Shown here: one piece after another, positions 23,050-31,054 of the stretch | Layout: the number at the start of each line of letters is the position of its first letter | Numbering within the stretch: the first letter of the stretch is position 1 | Assembly: GCA_937988735.1 (NCBI GenBank) | Contig: CALKHQ010000132.1 | Span: 1-37,589 of the forward strand | From: an uncultured Alphaproteobacteria bacterium | GTDB lineage: Bacteria; Pseudomonadota; Alphaproteobacteria; CALKHQ01 | Length of the DNA stretch: 37,589 nucleotides | Reading direction: 5' to 3' | Made by a program: the position numbers and the translations under genes | Notes under the pieces: model-generated | What the model was told of the DNA's origin: nothing | Seen by the model: only the letters and a program-made list of their open reading frames with translations | Database searches by the model: none

Positions 23050-24102
23050 ATGACCAAGGTCCGCCTGGCCGACCTGGCCCGCGCCGCCGGCGTTTCGCAG
23101 GGCACCGCGTCCAACGTGTTCAACCGGCCGGAGCTGGTGCGGCCGGAGGTGCGGGCGCGGGTGCTGCAGTGGGCCGAGCGGCTGGGCTACCTCGGCCCCG
23201 ACCCGGCCGCGCGGATGCTGCGGGCGGGCAAGGCCAACGCCGTGGGCGTCGTCACCGACACCGAGCTCCCCTACTTCTTCCGCGACCCCTACATGCGCCA
23301 GTTCATGGAAGGCATCGCGGAGGTCTGCGACGCGCACAAGGCCGGGCTGTCGCTGGTTTCCTCCCTCAACGACCAGGAGGCCGCATGGACGGTGCAGACG
23401 GCGATGGTGGACGGCTTCATCGTCGACTGCATGGAGCACGGGCACCGGCTGGTGGACCTGGTGCTGAAGCGCAACCTGCCCTTCGTCGCCGCCGACTTCA
23501 ACGCCGGTCCCGGCATCAATTCGGTGAAGGTCGACGACGCGGGCGGCGCCGCAGCGGCGGCGGAGCACCTGCTGTCGCTGGGCCACCGGCGGATCGGCGT
23601 GCTCAGCATGCCGTTCCGCGACGACGACCGGATCGGCCCGGTCGAGCCGGGGCGGCTGGAGGTGGCGCTCTACGTGGTCACCCGGGCGCGGATGACCGGC
23701 TATCGCCGGGCGTTCGCCGCAGCGGGTCTCGACCCGGACGCGGTGCCGGTGTTCGAAACCCAGAACGACGCGCCGAGCATCGACGACGGCGTCGCATGGC
23801 TGCTGGCGCGCGAGCCGCGGCCGACGGCGCTGGTCGCCATGTCGGACGTCATTGCGCTCAGGGCCCTGGACCGCCTGCGCGAGCGGGGCATCTGCGTCCC
23901 CGACCAGATGTCGGTTGTCGGCTTCGACGGCATTCCGGAGAGCGAGCTGTCGCTGCCGCCACTCACCACGGTCGTGCAGCCGATCCGGGAAAAGGGCCGC
24001 CGGGCCGCCGAGATGGTGTTCGACGGCAGCCGCGGCCGCCAGGTCGAGCTTGCCCTGTCGCTCGCGATCCGCGGCACCACCGCGCCACCGCCCGGGTCCT
24101 GA
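23050..24102 (+). CDS. LacI-family transcriptional regulator
   Basis: A 350-residue repressor-type protein. An N-terminal helix-turn-helix (VRLADLARAAGVSQGTASNVFNR is split here as VRLADLARAAGV then SQGTASNVFN) is followed by a hinge near residues 45-60, GYLGPDPAARML, and a periplasmic-binding-protein-like ligand domain with AVGVVTDTELPYFF, HRRIGVLSMP and VPDQMSVVGFDGIPESEL. The ligand is probably a sugar or related small molecule but cannot be read from the sequence. ATG at 23050 follows GGAG. Three palindromes of LacI type lie in the 129-base gap to the divergent small membrane protein gene. No transporter or catabolic genes adjoin it, which is unusual for this family. Confidence 0.93.
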   Translation: MTKVRLADLARAAGVSQGTASNVFNRPELVRPEVRARVLQWAERLGYLGPDPAARMLRAGKANAVGVVTDTELPYFFRDPYMRQFMEGIAEVCDAHKAGLSLVSSLNDQEAAWTVQTAMVDGFIVDCMEHGHRLVDLVLKRNLPFVAADFNAGPGINSVKVDDAGGAAAAAEHLLSLGHRRIGVLSMPFRDDDRIGPVEPGRLEVALYVVTRARMTGYRRAFAAAGLDPDAVPVFETQNDAPSIDDGVAWLLAREPRPTALVAMSDVIALRALDRLRERGICVPDQMSVVGFDGIPESELSLPPLTTVVQPIREKGRRAAEMVFDGSRGRQVELALSLAIRGTTAPPPGS

Positions 24103-24118
24103 TTCCCGCAGAAGCCAT

Positions 24119-24147
24119 TTGCGGTCCGTGGCCCTCTCCCCCATGAT
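24119..24147 (+). promoter_or_regulatory. Candidate promoter for the acidic protein gene
   Basis: TTGCGG (24119-24124), a 17-base spacer and CATGAT (24142-24147), about 32 bases before the ATG at 24180. A moderate match only. Confidence 0.35.
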
Positions 24148-24179
24148 GCGCGCCGGTCTGACAGCACGGGTTTGAGGGC

Positions 24180-24584
24180 ATGAGCGAGATCGACCGCGAT
24201 TCATTCCTGGAATCGCTTGAGCGGCTGCTGAGCGACGACGACCAGGAGGTGGTCGCGGCTGCCCGCACCATCCGGGAGCAGATGCGCGAGGCGGGCGTCA
24301 CCTGGGACATGCTGCTGGTCCAGGCGCCCGGCGAGGACGACCACGACGACTATGTCGACGAGGAGGAGGAGGACGAGGCGGAATCGCCCCATGTCGCCGC
24401 CGCCCGGGCGCCGTCCGACGCGCTCGCCCTCATCGACGAGCTGCTGACGAAGCACGAGATCTCGGACGAGACCCGCGAGGAGCTCGCCGACTACAAGGAG
24501 GACATCGCCGCGGGCGAGTTCACCGAGGCCGACCACCGCTATCTGCAGGCCCTGTACCAGCGGGTGACGGGGCGCAAGCGCTGA
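24180..24584 (+). CDS. Hypothetical acidic helical protein
   Basis: A 134-residue soluble protein that I do not recognise. The N-terminal half is helical (SFLESLERLLSDDDQEVVAA, then ATG-like AGVTWDMLL), resembling short modules in which a residue-count helix precedes GVTWDxLL. A very acidic linker follows (DDHDDYVDEEEEDEAE), then a helical C-terminal part (ALIDELLTKHEISDETREEL) ending in basic TGRKR. No signal peptide or membrane segment. ATG at 24180 has GAGGG unusually close upstream. It stands alone between the lacI-type gene and a tRNA on the other strand. Codon use matches its neighbours. Confidence 0.7.
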   Translation: MSEIDRDSFLESLERLLSDDDQEVVAAARTIREQMREAGVTWDMLLVQAPGEDDHDDYVDEEEEDEAESPHVAAARAPSDALALIDELLTKHEISDETREELADYKEDIAAGEFTEADHRYLQALYQRVTGRKR

Positions 24585-24599
24585 CGGTCGGTGGCGGGA

Positions 24600-24674
24600 T
24601 GGCTGGGGTGGCAGGATTCGAACCTGCGAATGCCGGAATCAAAATCCGGTGCCTTACCACTTGGCGACACCCCA
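24600..24674 (-). tRNA. tRNA-Gln (anticodon UUG)
   Basis: Cloverleaf on the minus strand: acceptor arms TGGGGTG and CACCCCA pair perfectly; the anticodon stem CCGGA/TCCGG encloses TTTTGAT with anticodon TTG; the T-arm is GCAGG-TTCGAAT-CCTGC. The discriminator G and a genome-encoded CCA (24602-24600) follow. A possible promoter, TTGCGG (24715-24710), 17 bases, TAAGGT (24692-24687), lies just upstream. It is flanked by plus-strand genes on both sides. No integrase or attachment-site duplication is seen next to it. Confidence 0.97.
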
Positions 24675-24744
24675 ATGTCGCGGCGGACCTTAGTGCGAGG
24701 GCCCGCGCGCCGCAAGGCGATCGCGGCGGAGGACGACCGGCGCG

Positions 24745-25683
24745 ATGGCGCTGAGTGACGACGACCCGCACCGCGCCCCGTCCTGGCTGCCGGCCCTGAT
24801 TCGTGCGCCCGCTGGCGGCGTGGTCACGGACGCCGACCAGCCGCAGCCGGTGCCGTCTGTCGCCGCCATGCAGGATGCAGCAGCCGCCGAGCCTGCCGGC
24901 GGGGAAGAACGGCTGGAGATGCTTCCGCTGGATGCGATTCGGCCCAACCCCGGGCAGCCCCGGCGCTCGATCGACGAGGGGGAGCTCCATGCGCTGGCAG
25001 CCTCCATTGCCGAGCAGGGCGTCATCCAGCCGATCGTGGTCCGCCCGGTGCCGGGCGAAGCCGGGCGTTACGAGATCGTTGCCGGCGAACGGCGCTGGCG
25101 GGCGGCGCGGCTGGCCGGACGGGCGGCGATCCCCGCGCTCGTCCGGCCGCTGAATGATGTCACCCTCGCCGAGATCGCGCTGGTCGAGAACATCCAGCGC
25201 GCCGAGCTGGCGCCGCTGGACGAGGCGCTGGCCTACCAGCAGCTGATCGAGGTCCACGGCCGCACCCAGGACGAGGTGGCGCGCAGGCTAGGCAGGAACC
25301 GCACCCACGTCGCCCACATGCTGCGGCTGCTCCGCCTGCCGGCCGAAGTGCAGGAGATGATCCGCTCCGGCGCCATCAGCGTCGGCCATGCGCGGGTGCT
25401 GGTGAACGTGGATGATCCGGTGGCGCTGGCGCGCCGCGTCGTCGCGGAGGGACTGACCGTGCGCCAGACCGAGGAAGCGGCGAAGGCGGCGCGGCCGGCC
25501 CCGGCGCCACGGGGCGCCGAAGCGCCTCCGGCGCAGACGGACACGGCGGCATGGGCCGACCGCTTCCGCGCCGCCCTCGCCCGCCCCGTCGCCATCAGGC
25601 CCGGGAGGCAGGGCGGATCGCTGGTGATTCCCTATGACAGCGAGGACGATCTGGCGTCTATACTTGCCCGGATCAGCCGCTGA
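24745..25683 (+). CDS. ParB/Spo0J family protein (no adjacent parA)
   Basis: A 312-residue, full-length ParB homologue, the DNA-bound CTPase clamp of chromosome or plasmid segregation systems. An N-terminal extension of about 55 residues precedes LDAIRPNPGQPRR. The CTP-binding motifs are GERRWRAARL (G114 on) and ENIQRAELAPLDEA (E148 on). The central helix-turn-helix is RTQDEVARRLGRNRTHVAHM, and the C-terminal dimerisation segment is GGSLVIPYDSEDDLASILAR. ATG at 24745 is the first start after the tRNA. No parA lies in the window, and I found no sequence resembling the usual parS GTTTCACGTGAAAC. It heads a run with an 86-residue protein and a PodJ-like protein. It could be the main chromosomal ParB separated from parA, or a specialised paralogue. 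Confidence 0.92.
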   Translation: MALSDDDPHRAPSWLPALIRAPAGGVVTDADQPQPVPSVAAMQDAAAAEPAGGEERLEMLPLDAIRPNPGQPRRSIDEGELHALAASIAEQGVIQPIVVRPVPGEAGRYEIVAGERRWRAARLAGRAAIPALVRPLNDVTLAEIALVENIQRAELAPLDEALAYQQLIEVHGRTQDEVARRLGRNRTHVAHMLRLLRLPAEVQEMIRSGAISVGHARVLVNVDDPVALARRVVAEGLTVRQTEEAAKAARPAPAPRGAEAPPAQTDTAAWADRFRAALARPVAIRPGRQGGSLVIPYDSEDDLASILARISR

Positions 25684-25770
25684 GCGAATCCGGCGGGAGC
25701 AGCCATAGGCGCGCCCGGGCAGCCGGAACCGATGGCCCCGGGGCCGAGGCCCCGAAACGGAAGGTGCCCC

Positions 25771-26031
25771 ATGACCAGCGACCGTGATCTTGGTCCGGCC
25801 ACAGTCGAACTCAGCCCCGCCGCCCACCGGGTGGCCGCGATGGCCGCCAGCGAGGCCGACATGCCGCTGGCGCGCTGGGTGGCCCTTGCCATCCTCGGCG
25901 CCGCGGCGGAACAGGCCGGGCTGGAACCGCAGGCCGCCGCGCCGCGGCACGAGCCGGAGCCGGTCGAGGCGACCCTGCGCCGGCTGGAGGAGAAGCTGGA
26001 CCGCGTCCTGGCCGGTCACGCCCAGGGCTGA
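25771..26031 (+). CDS. Small protein with PodJ-type N-terminal motif
   Basis: An 86-residue protein. Residues 12-42 (VELSPAAHRVAAM, then ASEADMPLARWVA) share an L-x-P-x4-V-A pattern and a later M-x-L-x2-W-x-A pattern with the start of the next gene. The C-terminus is a predicted helix or short coiled coil (VEATLRRLEEKLDRVLAG). No membrane segment. ATG at 25771 follows GGAAGG; an upstream in-frame ATG at 25732 lacks such a site. The motif resembles a short ribbon-helix-helix-like or polarity-protein N-terminus. I infer that it interacts with, or competes with, the next protein. Function unknown. Confidence 0.7.
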   Translation: MTSDRDLGPATVELSPAAHRVAAMAASEADMPLARWVALAILGAAAEQAGLEPQAAAPRHEPEPVEATLRRLEEKLDRVLAGHAQG

Positions 26032-26058
26032 ACGTTCACCACGGATCAGGCTGGCCCC

Positions 26059-28266
26059 ATGGCACGACCCAGACCGATCGACATCGAAGCGCTGGACCCG
26101 GAGACCCTGGAGGTGGCGCGCGCCGCCGCCGATGCCGCCGGCATGACGCTGGAGGAATGGCTGGCGCGGACGCTCGGCGACCCGGAGGCCGAGGAGGAAG
26201 ACGCACCCCCGCCCGCACCAGAGCCCGCCGTCGATCCCGAGCTCACCGTGGTCGCGCCGCCGCGACCCTCCACCGCTACTGCGCCGGCAGGTCCTGCGAT
26301 CGCGCCCGAACCGGCGGCCGCGCCGCCGGGCGGCAATCTGGCGATGCTCGACGCGATCCACGCGCTGGCCAGCAGTCTCGCCACCGCAACAACCAACCCG
26401 TACTGGGCCGTGCGGATCGACCGCATCCGCCGCGCGACCGCCGCTGCCGCCGCTGCCGCGCCGGCGCCGTCCCCGGTGCCGCCCGCCGCCGTTCCTCCGC
26501 GGCCGGTGTCCCCTGCTCCCGAGCCGATGGGTCAGGAGCCGTCGATGGCGCGGCCGGCCGCCACCCCGCAGCCCGCGCCCTCAGACGTGGAGCCTCCGCT
26601 TGTCCAGCCGGGGGCAGCGCGGGCACGCGAGCCGCGGCTCGAGCCGCCGGCCGACGTGCCGCCGGCCCCGTTCGTTCCGCGCCCCGCGGCGGCCGATCCG
26701 GCACCGGCGAGCCTGCAGCCCGGCCGCGAGATCGAGAAGGCGATCGCCGCTGCCCAGCAGCGGCGCCAGCTCGCCGGCGGCGCCGGCAGCACGGTCCGGC
26801 GCCGACGCTCCTTCGGCCGGTTCCTGCTCCGGCTGATCATGGTCCTGATCGGGATCGCCGCCCTCGCTGCCATCGCACTGTTCGTCTACGTCTGGCTCAA
26901 CCCCGGCACGTCGGTCGGTGACGTCGTCAACAACCTCCGGACGGAGGCGAACACGCTCTACGACGAGGCCGCCGGTGCGGTCAGCGGCCTGATCGGCGAC
27001 GAGCCCGCCACTGAGACCGGCCCGGCATCGGCTGCCGACCCGGCGGTGCGGCAGGTCGACCCGCTGCCGGAGCCGCAGCAGCCGGCTACACCCGAGACGG
27101 ACGCCCCGGCGGACACGGGCGCCCCGGCCGGCGAGGTGGACCCGCTGGTCGCCCCGCAGCCCGAGGGCAGCACCTACGCCGCACCGCCGGCCGAACCAGA
27201 CTCTCCCTTCGCCGCACTGGAGGCGCGGGCCGGGTCCGGAGACCGCGACGCGCAGCGGGAGCTCGGCCTGCGTTACCTGAACGGCGACGGCGTGGCGCCC
27301 GACGATGCCGCCGCCTACCGCTGGCTGGAGCAGGCGGCGGTCAGCGGCGACCCGCAGGCGCAATACCTGCTCGGCACGCTCTACGAGGCCGGCCGGGGCA
27401 TCCCGGCGGATCCGCTGATCGCCATGGCCTGGTACATGAGCGCCGCCGATTCCGGCGTGCCGGAAGCGAGCTTCCGGCTCGGCGAGATCTATCGCGACGG
27501 GCAGCAATGGCCCCAGAGCTACGCCGACGCCGCCGAAAGCTTCCGCGCGGCTGCCGACGGCGGCCTCGCCGAAGGCGCCTACGAGCTGGCGCAGCTCTAC
27601 AGCACCGGGGCAGGTGTGGTGCACAGCCCCCTGCTGGCCCACCTCTGGTTCCAGCGGGCGGCCGAACTCGGCCATCCGGGCGCCGAGGCGCGCGCGGCGG
27701 AGATTGCGGCGACGCTGACGCCGGAGCAGCTCCGGCAGTCGCAGGAACTGTCGGCCTCCCCGCCGCCGACCGACACCCGGCTCTACGGCATCGAGAGCCC
27801 CGGCAGCCCCGAGCCTGAGTCGCAGGCGGATGCCCCTGTTCCTGCTCCTGCCCAGGCCGATGCCCAGCCGGCGGAGGCTGTCGCCGCGGCGCCGGACACG
27901 CCGGATCCTGCCGCGACGGAACCGCCCACGCAGGAACCGGTTGCCGTTGCGCCGGTACCGACGCCGCAGACGCCGGCCGCGGATGCCAGCCTGAGTGCAG
28001 CGGTACCAACGACGCCTGCGGACGCGATCCCCATCGCCGAGCAGACCGGGGACCTCCTGCCCGGCGGAGCGCTCAGCCCGGATGCGATCCGCGAGATCCA
28101 GACCCTGCTGAACAGCCTCGGCTACGACAGCGGCCGCCCCGACGGCATTCCGGGCCGCCGCACGGTGCAGGCAATCCAGGCCTACCAGGCGGCCCAGGGG
28201 CTTCCCGTCACCGGCCAGCCGAGCCTGACCCTGCTCGCCCGGCTGCGCAGCCAGACGCCGCCCTGA
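26059..28266 (+). CDS. PodJ-like polarity protein: Sel1 repeats and peptidoglycan-binding domain
   Basis: A 735-residue membrane protein. The N-terminus reads ALDPETLEVARAAADAAGMT then LEEWLARTLG, close to the motif that opens the polar organiser PodJ. A Pro/Ala-rich cytoplasmic linker runs to about 250, then a basic stretch and one membrane helix (about 258-281, LIMVLIGIAALAAIALFVYV). The periplasmic part has an acidic/Pro-rich linker, about four Sel1 repeats (383-548; for example GDRDAQRELGLRYLNGDGVA), a second linker, and a PG_binding_1 domain (669-731, LLNSLGYDSGRPDGIPGRRT). This is the PodJ layout without its long coiled coil. It follows the 86-residue gene by 27 bases. Its stop lies in an inverted repeat shared with ispE. 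Confidence 0.8.
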   Translation: MARPRPIDIEALDPETLEVARAAADAAGMTLEEWLARTLGDPEAEEEDAPPPAPEPAVDPELTVVAPPRPSTATAPAGPAIAPEPAAAPPGGNLAMLDAIHALASSLATATTNPYWAVRIDRIRRATAAAAAAAPAPSPVPPAAVPPRPVSPAPEPMGQEPSMARPAATPQPAPSDVEPPLVQPGAARAREPRLEPPADVPPAPFVPRPAAADPAPASLQPGREIEKAIAAAQQRRQLAGGAGSTVRRRRSFGRFLLRLIMVLIGIAALAAIALFVYVWLNPGTSVGDVVNNLRTEANTLYDEAAGAVSGLIGDEPATETGPASAADPAVRQVDPLPEPQQPATPETDAPADTGAPAGEVDPLVAPQPEGSTYAAPPAEPDSPFAALEARAGSGDRDAQRELGLRYLNGDGVAPDDAAAYRWLEQAAVSGDPQAQYLLGTLYEAGRGIPADPLIAMAWYMSAADSGVPEASFRLGEIYRDGQQWPQSYADAAESFRAAADGGLAEGAYELAQLYSTGAGVVHSPLLAHLWFQRAAELGHPGAEARAAEIAATLTPEQLRQSQELSASPPPTDTRLYGIESPGSPEPESQADAPVPAPAQADAQPAEAVAAAPDTPDPAATEPPTQEPVAVAPVPTPQTPAADASLSAAVPTTPADAIPIAEQTGDLLPGGALSPDAIREIQTLLNSLGYDSGRPDGIPGRRTVQAIQAYQAAQGLPVTGQPSLTLLARLRSQTPP

Positions 28267-28309
28267 TCACCTCGCCGCGCGATCGGACGCGCCGGTCCCC
28301 GATCAGGGC
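28260..28309. terminator. Inverted repeat holding the stop codons of both converging genes
   Basis: Arms GCCCTGATC (28260-28268) and GATCAGGGC (28301-28309) pair perfectly. Inside is a second stem, GCGCG/CGCGC (28277-28281 and 28288-28292). The TGA of the PodJ-like gene (28264-28266) is in the left arm and that of ispE (28305-28303) in the right. There is no T-tract. It is probably a two-way 3'-end structure. Confidence 0.5.
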
Positions 28310-29175
28310 CGGAGCCGGGTCGCGCTGACCCACCATCCGGGATGGGCGGCGCGCAGCCGCTCGGCGGCGGCCGCACAATCGGCGTCGGTGGCGAAGAGGC
28401 CGAAGCAGGTGGCGCCGCTGCCGGACATCCGGGCGAGGAGGCAGCCCGCGCTTGCCTCCAGCGCGTCCAGCACGACCGCCACGGCGGGCTCCAGCGCGAT
28501 TGCGGCCGTCTGCAGCATGTTGCGGCTGTCCGTCAGCACCTGCGCCAGCCCCGCGGCGTCCCGCGCCGCCTCGATCCCGACCCGGTCGAGCCGAGCCGGC
28601 GGCGCCTCCTGCGTCCAGGCGCGAAAGACGGCGGCCGTCGGCAGCGCGATGCGGGGATTGGCCAGCAGCACCGGAACCTCGGGAAAACGCGCCAGCGGCT
28701 CCAGCAGCTCGCCGATGCCGCGCGCGATGCACGGCCGGCCGGCAAGACAGGCAGGCACGTCGGCACCCAGTCCACGCGCGATGTCGACAACGCCCGGATC
28801 GTCGTGGGAGACGCCGACGGCGTCGGCCAGCAGGCGGAGCACCGCGGCAGCGTCTGCCGAGCCGCCGCCGAGGCCCGCCGCCGGCGGAAGCCATTTCTCG
28901 AGCGCGATCCGCCACGGCCCGCCGCCGAAGCGCGCGGCGAAGCGCTCCGCCGCCATCATGCAGAGGTTCCGCTCGGGCGGCAGACCCGCGAGGTCGGCCG
29001 CGAACGGACCGCACACGGAAAGATCAGGGCCGGAACCGAACTCCACGTCAACCGCGTCCGCGACCCCGGCGAAGGCAATCAGTGTCTCGACCTCGTGGTA
29101 GCCGTCGCCGCGCCGGCCGAGGACATGGAGCGCGAGGTTGACCTTGGCGGGCGCCGTGACCGCCGCCACGGACAC
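28303..29175 (-). CDS. ispE: 4-(cytidine 5'-diphospho)-2-C-methyl-D-erythritol kinase
   Basis: GHMP-family kinase of the MEP pathway, phosphorylating CDP-methylerythritol on the way to isoprenoid precursors. The N-terminal APAKVNLALHVLGRRGDGYHE is diagnostic. The ATP-binding loop is PPAAGLGGGSADAAAVLR, and MSGSGATCFGLFA is the third GHMP motif. Length is 290 residues (E. coli 283). GTG at 29175 gives the normal short lead; a second GTG at 29169 is possible. It begins 2 bases after the stop of the TPR gene, so the two are cotranscribed and probably coupled. Confidence 0.95.
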   Translation of the reverse strand: MSVAAVTAPAKVNLALHVLGRRGDGYHEVETLIAFAGVADAVDVEFGSGPDLSVCGPFAADLAGLPPERNLCMMAAERFAARFGGGPWRIALEKWLPPAAGLGGGSADAAAVLRLLADAVGVSHDDPGVVDIARGLGADVPACLAGRPCIARGIGELLEPLARFPEVPVLLANPRIALPTAAVFRAWTQEAPPARLDRVGIEAARDAAGLAQVLTDSRNMLQTAAIALEPAVAVVLDALEASAGCLLARMSGSGATCFGLFATDADCAAAAERLRAAHPGWWVSATRLRP

Positions 29176-29177
29176 CG

Positions 29178-30935
29178 TCAGTCCACCGCCCCCTCGGCCG
29201 CGTGCTCGTCCACCACCGGCTCGGGCGGGTTGGTCAGGCCGTTGGCGAGCTTGTCGGCAATCCGGGCGGCCAGCTCCTCGTCCGGCTCCAGCTCGGACGC
29301 GCGCTGCCACTGATACTGCGCTTCCAGCCGCCGGCCGACCTGCCACAGCGCATCGCCGAGGTGGTCGTTGATCACCGGATCGGCCGGCTCCAGCTCCACC
29401 GCCCGCTCCAGATGCGGCACGGCCTCCTCGTACTGGCCAAGCCGGTAGAGCACCCAGCCCAGGCTGTCGACGATGAAGCCGTCGCCCGGACGCTGCTTGA
29501 CGGCGGTCTCGATCATCGTCCGCGCCTCGTCGAGGTTCTTGCCCTGCTCGACCCAGCTGTAGCCGAGGTAGTTGAGCACGAACGGCTGTTCCGGCTCGAA
29601 CTCGAGTGCCTTCAGGAAGTCGGCCTCGGCCCGGTCCCACTGCCCCGACCGCTCCAGCGCGATGCCGCGGTAGTAGAGCAGCGACCAGTGCTCGTAGGCG
29701 ACCTCCGGGATCCGCTCGAAGGCGCGGTCATAGGCCTCGACCGCCTCGGCGAAGCGCTCCTCTGCCCGCAGGTAGTTGCCGATCGCCGCCAACGGCGCGT
29801 AGTCGTCGGTATAGGTGGCGGCAAGCTCCTCGAGGTAGCTGATCGCCTCGTCCACCCGTCCGAAGGCGTTCATGGCGTCGGCCATGGCGAGCCGGGACGC
29901 GAAACCCATCGGCGATGTCAGGGGAACGGTGCGGTAGATCTCGATCGCCTCCTCGTGGCGCTCCTGCGCCTGCAGGCTCTGGGCGACGAGGGCGAGTGCG
30001 AGGCCGTTCTCCGCATCGAGAAACAGCGACATCCGGCCGAAGACATAGGCGAAGATCTCGTTGCCTTCCTGGCTGAGCGAGCTTGCCACGCTGAACAGCA
30101 GGTCGCTCACCGCCGCTGACGGTGCCGCCCGGTTCGGGATCTCGCCGCCGTCGGTGCCGTCGAGCCGGGCGAGCGCGGGTTCGATCATCCGGTGCGACTG
30201 GGTCGAGTCGGCGAAATCGGTATAGACGGCCCGCGCTTCCTCCGCCCGCCCGGTGCGTTCGTAGAGCGCGCCGAGGGCAGCAATGGGGGCGTAGGACGCG
30301 GTCTCGTTCATGGCGATCGCCGCCTGATATTCGGCCTCTGCCGCGGCCGCATCGCCGAGGAACTCGTGCAGCAGCCCGCGGTGGGTGGCATAGAGCGGCG
30401 CAAGCCCGGTCGGCGCCTGTTCCCCGGCCAGCACCGCCAGCGCTTCCTCGCCGCGGCCGAGGCCGGCCAGCGACCAGGCCTCGACAAAGGGCATGACGAT
30501 CTGGTTGAGACCGTAGTTTTCGCTTTCGGCAATGATCTGCAGCGAGGCTTCGTGGTCGCCGGCCCGGAAGCGGTCGAGCAGCTGGATCATCGGCGGCAGC
30601 GGCTCCGTCGGGGCGACCTTCTGCACCCGCGGCGCCAGCGCCAGCGCGTGATCCATCTGTCCCTCGGCAACCGTCAGCAGGAACAGCTGGCGCAGCACGT
30701 CGAGGTTCTCGCTGTCCGCCTCCAGCGTGCGGGAGAGGAATTCGATCGCCGCGGGATAGTCGCGGACCCGCTCCGCGTGACGGCCGGCGAGATAACTGCC
30801 CGCCAGACCGTGCGTTGGCACGGCAGCCGCCTGCGCCGCGTCCACCGCCGGGAGCGCGACCGCGAACCCGATCGCCGTGGCCGCCACGAACGCGGCCCGC
30901 AAGAGGCTACCTGCCGCGGCGACACTGAAGTTCAT
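29178..30935 (-). CDS. Exported tetratricopeptide-repeat protein
   Basis: A 585-residue protein with a signal peptide (LLRAAFVAATAIGFAVALPA) and about 10-12 TPR motifs across the mature part. Clear examples lie near the C-terminus: FVLNYLGYSWVEQGKNLDEA, GFIVDSLGWVLYRLGQYEEA and PVINDHLGDALWQVGRRLEA. These three repeats resemble a TPR family found widely in alphaproteobacteria, where it often precedes ispE. ATG at 30935 has GGGAGG 5 bases upstream and opens the signal peptide; the frame stays open further upstream but without a signal. It is probably a periplasmic scaffold or protein-interaction factor. The 119 bases between it and etfQO hold no convincing terminator. Confidence 0.85.
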   Translation of the reverse strand: MNFSVAAAGSLLRAAFVAATAIGFAVALPAVDAAQAAAVPTHGLAGSYLAGRHAERVRDYPAAIEFLSRTLEADSENLDVLRQLFLLTVAEGQMDHALALAPRVQKVAPTEPLPPMIQLLDRFRAGDHEASLQIIAESENYGLNQIVMPFVEAWSLAGLGRGEEALAVLAGEQAPTGLAPLYATHRGLLHEFLGDAAAAEAEYQAAIAMNETASYAPIAALGALYERTGRAEEARAVYTDFADSTQSHRMIEPALARLDGTDGGEIPNRAAPSAAVSDLLFSVASSLSQEGNEIFAYVFGRMSLFLDAENGLALALVAQSLQAQERHEEAIEIYRTVPLTSPMGFASRLAMADAMNAFGRVDEAISYLEELAATYTDDYAPLAAIGNYLRAEERFAEAVEAYDRAFERIPEVAYEHWSLLYYRGIALERSGQWDRAEADFLKALEFEPEQPFVLNYLGYSWVEQGKNLDEARTMIETAVKQRPGDGFIVDSLGWVLYRLGQYEEAVPHLERAVELEPADPVINDHLGDALWQVGRRLEAQYQWQRASELEPDEELAARIADKLANGLTNPPEPVVDEHAAEGAVD

Positions 30936-31054
30936 GGGGACCTCCCTGTTCCGGCCGCGCAGGCGGCTCCGATCGCCCTGGCCGCGGCGGTTGGCTGCAA
31001 CGTCGTCTTTCCCATACGGCAAGCGGCGGGCGCGGGCCAGTTTTTCACGCCGCG

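Noticed and set aside
24600..24674. tRNA-Gln as an integration site for a mobile element carrying the ParB cluster
   Set aside because: ParB next to a tRNA suggested a plasmid-like island, but there is no integrase, no second copy of the tRNA 3' end and no change in codon use.
25771..26031. Antitoxin of a toxin-antitoxin pair
   Set aside because: The ribbon-helix-helix-like start suggested it, but the neighbour is a 735-residue membrane protein with PodJ layout, not a toxin, and shares the same motif.
24745..28266. A parS site near the ParB gene
   Set aside because: I found no match to the usual GTTTCACGTGAAAC or a close variant in or around these genes; short CACGTG-like strings elsewhere are isolated and inside coding sequence.
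30936..31054. Terminator after etfQO, suggested by a run of A on the minus strand near 31051-31047
   Set aside because: The A-run is on the coding strand and no stem precedes a T-run in the right direction.
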